In this document: positions 56,776 through 64,000 of the stretch, one piece after another | How the letters are laid out: every line of letters starts with the position of its first letter | Numbering within the stretch: the stretch's first letter is position 1 | Source of the DNA: Toxotes chatareus | Taxonomy: Eukaryota; Chordata; Actinopteri; Toxotidae | Reading direction: 5' to 3' | Assembly: GCA_016801885.1 (NCBI GenBank) | Contig: JAFBJY010000359.1 | Span: forward strand, 124,001-188,000 | DNA: 64,000 bases | Program-made: the position numbers and the translations under genes | The notes under the pieces: generated by a model | Seen by the model: only the letters and a program-made list of their open reading frames with translations | What the model was told of the DNA's origin: nothing | Database searches by the model: none

Positions 56776-59700
56776 TCAAGTCATCAATTTTGCCTTCAGC
56801 GTTTGCACCTTTGGGGAGAGCTTTATCCCATCAAGCTCAAGGAATACTTTCTGAAACACCTCAAAGGTATATCGTAGTGCTCGGGGATATGCAATATTCA
56901 TAGCATAGATTAGTCCCATTAATAAAACACATGCCCTGGCAACACTGCCACAACCTGCCAGTATGACTTGACCTTCCAGAAGGATTGAGACATCGGCTGG
57001 TGCCTCTCCATCAGTGCCATGGATGACCAGTATTTTCATGATGTGTTGACTGGTATCACAGTGGCTGGCCTCCTTAAGTTTCCAAGAAAAGACAAAATAA
57101 ATATTTTTTTTCAATAATTGTTATGATGTACAGAATATATTAGTGAAACATTAGAAATGTAAGCATAGCTTAATGATCCTTCTTACACAAAGACAAAATA
57201 CTTTAAAACTGTACCAAACTAGGTGCAAGATAGTTTCAACCCAGATATCCGTCATAAATCCTGTGCAATCATACAGTAATACCATTTTCTTAAAAACACT
57301 TTCAAATATAAAATAGTTTCATGAAGATAACAAAATTAAGCTTTACCAGGCAATCCTCAAATAATTCCCCCTCGCTCTCTCCCATGTAGAGAACGAGGCT
57401 GCGGATGACACGGTCCCGTCTCTCCTCAATGGTCTGGTTCTGTGAAAAGATTAATAAGCAAAACTGTCAATGAGAACACAACAATATGTGTATACAGTAG
57501 TGGTTTGATCTGATTGTGGTATTAGTAGCATGTAGTAAATATCTGTTTACATTTGCCCTCTATATCAAAAGGTTAGACCTCCCTCCTCCCCATACAATGT
57601 CAGGGTACAGTTTTTGGCCAGGGCTTTAATTTTTGTAATTCAGTTGCTTTAGTATATTTTCTAGCTCTTTTGAATTACTTCCTGTTTTATTCTGTTGTGT
57701 TTGCTGTTCCTAGTGAGTGTATTCTCTTGTCCTGTCCCTTCATTAACCTGGTGAGCTCTTTTCCTTCCCCCTCCTCCCTTGTTAGCGTTTAGGACCCCCT
57801 GGCTCTGACCTCTGCTTCTGTTTGAGGACCACGCACCTGCTGACCCCCTCCTATGACCTTGGCCTTTCCGACTCACGCCCCTGCTGTTTCCTCTGAACAT
57901 CGTCACTTATTTTGAGAACTTTTAGATTTCCATTTATTAATAAAGACTTTGTGTTTTTGACTACTCCTGCCTCCTGTCTCACGCTTGGGTCCTCACACAC
58001 CAGAACCCTGACATACAATGCATACAGTACTACTCGGAAAATTAGAATATCCTGAAAAAGTGCATGCGTTTCTGTAGCTCAACTTTAAAGATGAAATATA
58101 TATATAACATAGATAAATAATAAACAAATCAATATATTTTAAGCTTTTATCAGTGTGAGACACTTTGGCCTACAATACTTTTCACAGTATTACAATTTTC
58201 TGAGTTTTTGGGTTTGAGGTTTTGATAAGCTGCAAAATCATAATCAGCAAAATTACAACAAAGAAATGCTTGAGATATCTCACTTTGCTTGTAATGGGTC
58301 TATGAAATGTATTGGTTTCACCTTTTATGTCGAATTGCCTGAATAAAACAACTTTTACACAATATTCTAATTTTCCGAGTAGTACTGTATATGTAACACA
58401 AAAAATTATAGCCGCAAAAATACACCAGAAAATAATTTTTCAGATCATTATAATAAAAACCAACTATTTTATGTAACCCCTAAAAAGCAGACTTTTAGGT
58501 CCCCAAAGTAAAGCCACACTTTACTTATTTATGTTCAAACCATCAGGAGTACACACAATACATAATAAAAAAAAAATTAAAAACACGCACCTTACTCAAC
58601 TTATCAAGGTGTGGTCTTAGCTTGACCCCAATGACACCACCCTTGCCCTTCATTAGTGAAATCAGTTTTGGTGTATAGGAGTCCAGTCTATACAGAAAGC
58701 TCTGCTCCAAGGACAATGTTGTTATTCGCCTGAATTCTTCCTTGATCTGAAATGACAACAGTAACAAGTACAATTTCTAAAGTAAAACAAATATCTAAAG
58801 TGTAAGCCTGTATGGGGCATAACTGGTACATTATTAATGTTGCAAGATGGGTTTGTTAGAAATACCTACCTCAGATTCAGAAAACAGACCAGGCCATCTT
58901 TCTCTGAAGGCTTCAGCTGCGGACTACAGCTGATTACCTCTAGCCTTCGGTAGGAGAAGGTTTTGGCCATCTTTTCTTTGATAACCTGATCATTGTTCTT
59001 CTTCTTCACTTCCAGAAGAAGTTCTTGTCTCTTTATTTCCAGAGAGTTGTCAGTTTCTCCATCTGGATGTGGAGGAAGGTAGTTAACCTCCGCTCTCTTT
59101 GGCTTCTTGCAATTTTTTGCAGGATTTTTTTCACCAGGGGCTTTCCTTTTCAGGGAGTTAATCTCAAGCTCAGGACAAGACACTTCACACCGTCTCATTT
59201 TGGAACGGTAGTTGGCCATCTTGTACTTGAGACGCTGCTGCCACCCATACAAACCTGAAAATGAGGTCCCAGGCTCCTGAAGGCACTGATGTTTTTCTAT
59301 CAGAGCTTCTACAACTGAGAGTATTTGCAGACCAGTAGGATAAGCAGTGAAGTTAAATATGGTCTCAGCAAGTTTCTCTAGTATGTCAGAGTTCATGCTT
59401 GGATTCTGAAGGAGAGACCCATCACTTTCATAGGCCTTTTTTCCTGCTTGAAGGAGCATTTCAACTTTATATGAGAAGGTTGGTATCACAAACTTCTTTG
59501 GCCATGGCTGTGACCTGTACTCTGGGGATTGTGGTATAATGATTGTGTCTGAGGAACTGACTGAGGAAGTGTCATCCGTGAAAGGCTGATCCAGTTGGAC
59601 AGGAGTGGAGTGAAGGGCAGGATCACTTACAGGAGTAAACGAGAGTACAATAGGATTTGTCTGAACTAGTTTGATTGTGTCTTTGTCCTTGATCACATCC

Positions 59701-59918
59701 GTTGATGTTAGAGTGAAAAATTGGTTATCAAAATCTTTGTCCATGTACATAATTGTAAAGATCCCTTGAAGTTGAAAATGATCCTGTACAGCTTCTGTCA
59801 GTTTCTCAACAGTACTGGGGATTCCATCTGGTAGGACAAACTTATGAACTTGAGTTTCTTCAATAATAACACGAAGCTGAGTAGGTGTGGACATCTTCAA
59901 GGCCCTTGGAACACTGAC
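56776..59918 (-). CDS. PB1-like/SAMD3-like transposon-associated protein, four coding exons
   Basis: Exons on the minus strand are 59918-58870 (ATG at 59894, after the acceptor TTTCTTTCAG), 58746-58591, 57439-57347 and 57072-56776. All junctions are GT/AG and in phase 0. The product is about 520 residues. An N-terminal ubiquitin-like/PB1-like fold (LRVIIEETQVHKFVLPDG...) is followed by a Ser-rich acidic linker, a domain with YPTGLQILSVVEALIEKH and WQQRLKYKMANYRSKMRR, a Lys-rich segment, and a C-terminal domain with GSVARACVLLMGLIYAMN and YTFEVFQKVFLELD. The order resembles fish proteins often labelled SAMD3-like. A one-base shift near 58905 interrupts the end of the first coding exon. It lies between the subterminal repeats and the transposase-like gene. 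A DNA-binding accessory role is inference. Confidence 0.65.
57598..58013 (+). mobile_element. Solo LTR (416 bp) in intron
   Basis: It starts TGTCAGGGT and ends ACCCTGACA, a 9-bp terminal inverted repeat with TG...CA ends, and is flanked by TACAA at 57593-57597 and 58014-58018. An AATAAAG poly(A) signal lies near its 3' end. It sits in the intron between the second and third coding exons of the SAMD3-like gene. An 81-codon minus-strand frame inside it is not a gene. Confidence 0.85.
58025..58387. mobile_element. Tc1/mariner-type MITE (363 bp)
   Basis: Perfect inverted termini of about 26 bases begin CAGTACTACTCGGAAAATT and end with their reverse complement. They are flanked by the TA dinucleotides 58023-58024 and 58388-58389. 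There is no coding capacity. It lies 11 bases after the solo LTR in the same intron. Confidence 0.9.
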
Positions 59919-60019
59919 CTGAAAGAAAGACAATAAAAGAATGAAAACAAAGTTAGACTTTCTTCATAACAGCAAAGCATGGTCTCAATAGATCAGAATA
60001 ACACAATACATACTACAAC

Positions 60020-60626
60020 CAGTGTTGGGAAGATTATTTTGGAAAAGTAATTGGTTACAGTTACAAGTTATCTAGTTAAAAATGTAATAGTAGTGTAACT
60101 ATTGGAACTTTAACAAAGTAATGTAACTAATTACATTTGATTACATTTTAATTACTTTTCTGACCATATTTACATTTTAAAACCTTTCAGCTTAGCCTTT
60201 CTACTTAACTTAGACTATAACACAATAATTAAAGTGTGTTATTGACTATAACCATTTAATCATTTTCATAATATTTGGCCAACTAGTGTAAAATGTAGTT
60301 CTTTAAAGGACTACAAATAGTTTAGCGTCTTTGCTGCTAGCATAGCTGTTGTTGCTGTCTGACCAATCACAGTCCAAATGAACAGGAGAACCAATCAGAA
60401 GGCTTCTCACAGGATGATGTCATGAACAAATATTCAATAAATTTGAGCTTTTGTGAAAGTTGTTCAAATCAAATGTAATTAAAAGTGTAACTATGTAAAT
60501 TTCCAAAGAAACTGCAATTTAATTACATACTTTTCTGAAGTATTGTAACTAATTACAAATACTTTCATTTTGTAATTAAATTACTGTAATTACTAATTAC
60601 ATGTAATTAGTTACTCCCCAACACTG
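60020..60626. mobile_element. hAT-type MITE (607 bp)
   Basis: The termini are CAGTGTTGGGAAG...CCCCAACACTG, with internal 'aagtaatt'/'aattactt' palindromic bodies, flanked by an exact 8-bp duplication ACTACAAC (60012-60019 and 60627-60634). It sits between the two transposon genes. Confidence 0.9.
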
Positions 60627-60709
60627 ACTACAACACTGTAGTACAATAACCCCAAAAATCACATAATAATATAATAACAATAAAAAATCTTATATTTGTG
60701 CTACTTTAC

Positions 60710-63359
60710 CTAATTCAACTGGGAGATGTGATGTCTTAGAGAAACCATTCGTTGACCCTGTACAACATAGGTGGCCAAAGGGTATATGTCAGGGAGTTCT
60801 GACTGCTTCACTACTTTTAGGATATGCGTGGACTCCAGCTTGAAACATCTTAAGTGTTCCATGTACCATGCACTTTGCAACTTCACTACAAAAATTAAGC
60901 TGTCACAAACAACGATCATTTGTGAAATTTCAGCAAAATCAGGAAGCCCACCGGTGGAGCCATATACCAAAACCATGCCAATATTGTAACTCAGGCCATG
61001 AGACTGTAGGCTGTTTGTCAAATGAACAACTGTCTCATCAGGGAATGTGTGTGAAAAAAAAATCTTGTATGGTCTCATTTACAACCTCTAATGGAACTCT
61101 TGACAGCTTTGACAGTGAGACTGCAGGTTTTGTGACAGTTGAACCATGTAGATGGTATGCAATCATGGATTGATGCTTCTTCGCCAGTGACTTCAAAATG
61201 TTACTGAAGCAGCCTGTCTGCCTCACTACCTTTTAAAAGAAACTGTGCTTAGCTTCGAACCTCATAGTCCATAAGGACACCAGAGGGCCAAATGCTTTGA
61301 TGAGCTGTGGGTAGTGCTCTAAAAAATGGTGTTTTGGAATCAGTCTTTCTTGAGGAAAAACAGTGAGGAATCTATGCCTATGTTCAGCAATCAGACTATC
61401 CAAAAGACCAATGCTTTCAATGGTGTGGGTAGGTGACATAACCAACTCAACAACATCTTTGAGCGTCATCAACAACTGCCATGCTTGTTCTCCCTCAGGT
61501 ATATTGTGACCAATCATAAGTGGAAGCAGCCTCAGTAAGCACCAGTTTTCGTGTGCATTACCCCCAACAGTCTTCGCGTAAGGCAAACGTTTGCGGTATC
61601 CCTTGTGGACTATTTGTCCTGTCCTTCCACCTATATGGGAACTGCTTAATGATCCTATTGAGTTCTTGCAAAGAGAAATATTTCTTTTTTATCAAAACAT
61701 CCAAACACAATGCCAGTTCTAGAGGTATAATACCCTCCAGTAAATCATGCACTACATCAGGGGGGTAACCTGTTGTCACATGAAAATGATTCAATATTTG
61801 TGTCACTGCACAATGTCGTTTAACTCCGTGGCTATGGGTGTTACTAGCTAATGCCGTATCAATATCCAACTGGTGCTGCTGTCTTGTTCTGTCAGGGAAC
61901 ACTCCAGTCCTTACTTCAAAATCCTGAAACTGTGACCGCTCACCAACACAGAATCGGCAAATGTATGACCCACTGAAACTTTCAATGAACCCTCCAACTG
62001 AGTGGGCACCAAGGTTATCAGCAATCACAGCGAATACAGTGCCTTTTACAACTTTTCCAAAACAGGACACAAAAATACCATCTTCTTCAAAGCTTTTCAA
62101 ATCCCTTAATAAAGGTTCTAATACTCGAGGATAACCAAATTGCTTAACATCATCTGCCTTGCACAACACTGCCAAATAAATAGATGGTAATGTAGACCTT
62201 AAAACAGAAGGAATATCGGCCAAAACCCAGTAGACACCGGTCACCTTGTGCTTCTTTTTGGATGTTCCTAATGGATTGCAGATTTCGAAATCATCACAAT
62301 AGAGAAGTAGAGAAATTCTTAAGTCCTCATCTGATAGAAATTTGTTTTCCTTGAAGTGGGAACCATCGTGAAAACTAGTATAATGACCAGAAGCACAATG
62401 CCTTACACTCCTCAACACATTCTCTTGAATACTACTGTTGTTCAGAACTTGAGATAAGGACTTCAAAATGGGCACATATTGGAATGTTTTTCTCTCTTTT
62501 GCATCAAGGATATACTCTAAAGGTTCAACAATAGAGAAGTGTTCCTTTAAGTACTTATTTCTTTGGTATGCAGTAGCAAACGGACCTTCTTCGCAAAAGG
62601 CTATACTGAGGGGATTTAACTTGCAAATGCTTTTGACCAAATCTTTGACCACCAATTCATCAACACTACAGTTATGATTTAGTAATGTATTATTAATAAT
62701 GTTTTTGATAACTGGTGCAGATGCTGAATGGGTAATGAACTGAAGCTCTTCGACAATCTCATCTATACATCTACTAGTCACATTAAATATGCAGTCTAAT
62801 TTAAGTAAAAATGCCCCAAGCTGTTCAACAATTACTTGCACTAGATCGTCACCATCTTTAACAAGTGTTTCTTCAGAGTCAACTTCACTTTCATTGACTG
62901 AGAACTCACAATCATCTGTTTCATGTGTTGAATATGTCTGAAGTACTGATTGTTTAAAATCCTCAAAAGAGTGAGGATTGTGCTTCCTACTTTATATGGA
63001 TGCAAAAGTTGAATATATATTTGTGCTATACTCACAATCTTTGAAAACACAATGAACAGTTTCGTGTTTTTTTTTAAATGAGTTCCAAGGTGTTCAAAGT
63101 ATTGCCTTTCAGTGTGAAAACTAGATGAATTACATACAAGACAAGAAAATGAAATGGTTTGCCCTAAATGTTCTTGTGCTTGTGCATGATCTCTACATAA
63201 ATGTGTGCGAAGGGCACCTAAACCTTTAAATAAGCAAGGACAATCTGAGTACAAGCATGGTAAGGAACGTCCTTGATGTAGATGTTTCAATCTGTAGTGT
63301 TTTAAGAGCTCCAGGCGTTTTGGTGAACTGAAGTCACAATTTTTACATAACCATCTCAT
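60710..63359 (-). pseudogene. C2H2 zinc-finger plus transposase-like protein, frameshifted
   Basis: Reading down from ATG at 63359, four C2H2 fingers occur: CKNCDF...HYRLKH, CLYSDCPC...HLCRDH, CLVCNSSS...HLGTH, and a fourth beginning CVFKDC in a shifted frame. An acidic linker leads into the long frame 62841-61558 with YYDDFEICNPLG-type, YWVLADIPSVLRSTLPSIYL, VIADNLGAHSVGGFIESFSG, CRFCVGERSQFQ and HDLLEGIIPLELAL motifs. Further segments (61586-61233, 61226-61038, 61078-60710) add NIPEGEQAW, PKHHFLEHYPQLI, RFEAKH and KKHQSMIAYHL. Frame changes fall near 63070 (an A run), 62995, 61575, 61235 and 61060. Total about 870 residues. The conserved acidic residues and C-x2-C pair suggest a DDE-type transposase. 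Confidence 0.65.
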
Positions 63360-64000
63360 TAGAAGTCCTACTGTTTCTGATGACTGTTTCCTGAACTGTC
63401 CACTGATGTTCGTTTCTGGTCAATCTGCAAACAAATACAAAAGCATAATAAAAAAGTTAGTTTTTTTTTCAGCCTCACCAAAAATGCAATTTGAAACTAA
63501 TGTTTGCACTTATGTTGCATGAATTAGCAGTTGTGAAGTTGTTACTACTACTGTAGAAATACTAACATACTACATAAATAACATATTAGCATAAGCCCTG
63601 CATTCAGCACGTGCTTCAAGTAAAGGAAGTCTTCATGCAGAATCGCTGTATTGTTCAATTTAAGTTAATGTCGTTACTTGTTCATATATATACCGTGTCA
63701 GTCCTCTCCTCTCCCTGTGTGTCTGTGTATGCGCGCTCATGCACTTGCGTCCCAGGTGTGTACAGGTTTTACTGCCCCTGTGGGGACTTTGTGGCGCAGT
63801 TGAGAAGTGAATGTTATGAATAATATCAAAAAGCCACAGCGGATAAGCAAAGAAATATCCAACCGCTACTTTAGTAAAAAAAAAAAAAAAGAAAAAAAAA
63901 AAAAAAAAGAAAGGAAAAACGATATCAGTCATTCGTAGCAGAAGTCAAACTGTGTCTGTCATAGTGTGTGCGTTTCAGCTCGCGCCCTCCAAGCTCAGAC
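63360..64000. other. Upstream of transposase-like gene; no terminus seen
   Basis: AT-rich sequence with an A-rich run at about 63874-63910. No CAGTG-ending inverted copy of the 55862 terminus and no subterminal repeats were found before the window ends. Confidence 0.5.

Larger units (their letters stand above)
55862..64000 (-). mobile_element. Candidate CACTA/EnSpm-like transposon, right end outside window
   Basis: The proposed left terminus is CACTGAAAAAACAA at 55862. It is followed within about 100 bases by three 64-bp subterminal repeats and then by two minus-strand genes, one a C2H2-finger transposase-like protein. A CACTA/CACTG terminus, subterminal repeats and a two-gene content are hallmarks of the CACTA superfamily. 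The matching CAGTG end is not found before 64000, so the element either extends beyond the window or the terminus is misassigned. Confidence 0.5.

Noticed and set aside
57661..57906. 81-codon minus-strand frame, Arg/Gly-rich
   Set aside because: It lies wholly within the solo LTR and has no family features.
62841..63000. Intron between the third finger and the long transposase-like frame
   Set aside because: Reading across with frame changes restores a fourth finger and an acidic linker, so frameshifts explain it better than the weak GTGAGT/CAG pair.

Overview
The window looks like nuclear DNA of a teleost fish, probably a percomorph. It has vertebrate spliceosomal snRNA genes, a vertebrate-type tRNA-Gly(GCC), spliced coding exons and several teleost repeat families: L2 and Rex1-like LINEs with TTGAA-type tails, a Ty3/Gypsy element primed by tRNA-Pro, hAT and Tc1/mariner MITEs, and a CACTA-like DNA transposon. 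Most open frames are transposon remnants or chance frames. I found no bacterial or organellar features and no CRISPR array. I cannot name the species.

Layout. 1-330: first of three copies of an exon-like block (others near 42.4 and 45.3 kb). 640-890: LINE fragment. 1.1-3.75 kb: snRNA cluster with two tandem U2-U5 units of about 1.26 kb, a stray U5 3' half and a 3'-truncated U1. 3.75-7.1 kb: no recognised gene. 7.1-11.6 kb: LINE tails, then a 3.9 kb element holding five tandem units in the order A-B-A-A-B. 11.6-15.5 kb: mostly unrecognised. 15.5-15.8 kb: GC-rich minisatellite. 15.9-17.2 kb: a small three-exon C2H2 zinc-finger gene on the minus strand with an ETS-type promoter motif.

17.5-37.2 kb: one 19.7 kb composite Gypsy insertion, bounded by TGT...ACA LTRs and a 4-bp target duplication (TCTA) inside a minisatellite. 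An L2 LINE landed in its reverse transcriptase (5-bp duplication GGAAG). A segment running from mid-LTR to the L2 tail is then present twice in tandem. The upstream copy (A) is full of small indels. The downstream copy (B) keeps a tRNA-Pro primer binding site and gag, protease, RT, RNase H and integrase regions, with frameshifts.

37.3-55.8 kb: mostly unique sequence with locally duplicated blocks. It holds a candidate two-coding-exon gene ending in a CaaX-like tetrapeptide (38.96-39.48 kb), L2 and Rex1-like LINE fragments, tRNA-Gly, and a promoter followed by candidate coding exons (52.5-54.3 kb).

55.86 kb to the window end: a candidate CACTA/EnSpm-like transposon. It has a CACTG terminus, three 64-bp subterminal repeats, and two minus-strand genes: a spliced PB1-like/SAMD3-like protein and a four-C2H2-finger protein fused to a transposase-like domain. 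Its introns and spacer hold a solo LTR, a TA-flanked MITE and a hAT MITE with an 8-bp duplication. The right terminus is not in the window. This two-gene element is the best candidate for an under-described system. Single-base frameshifts recur at homopolymers across unrelated elements, so some of the damage may be sequencing error.
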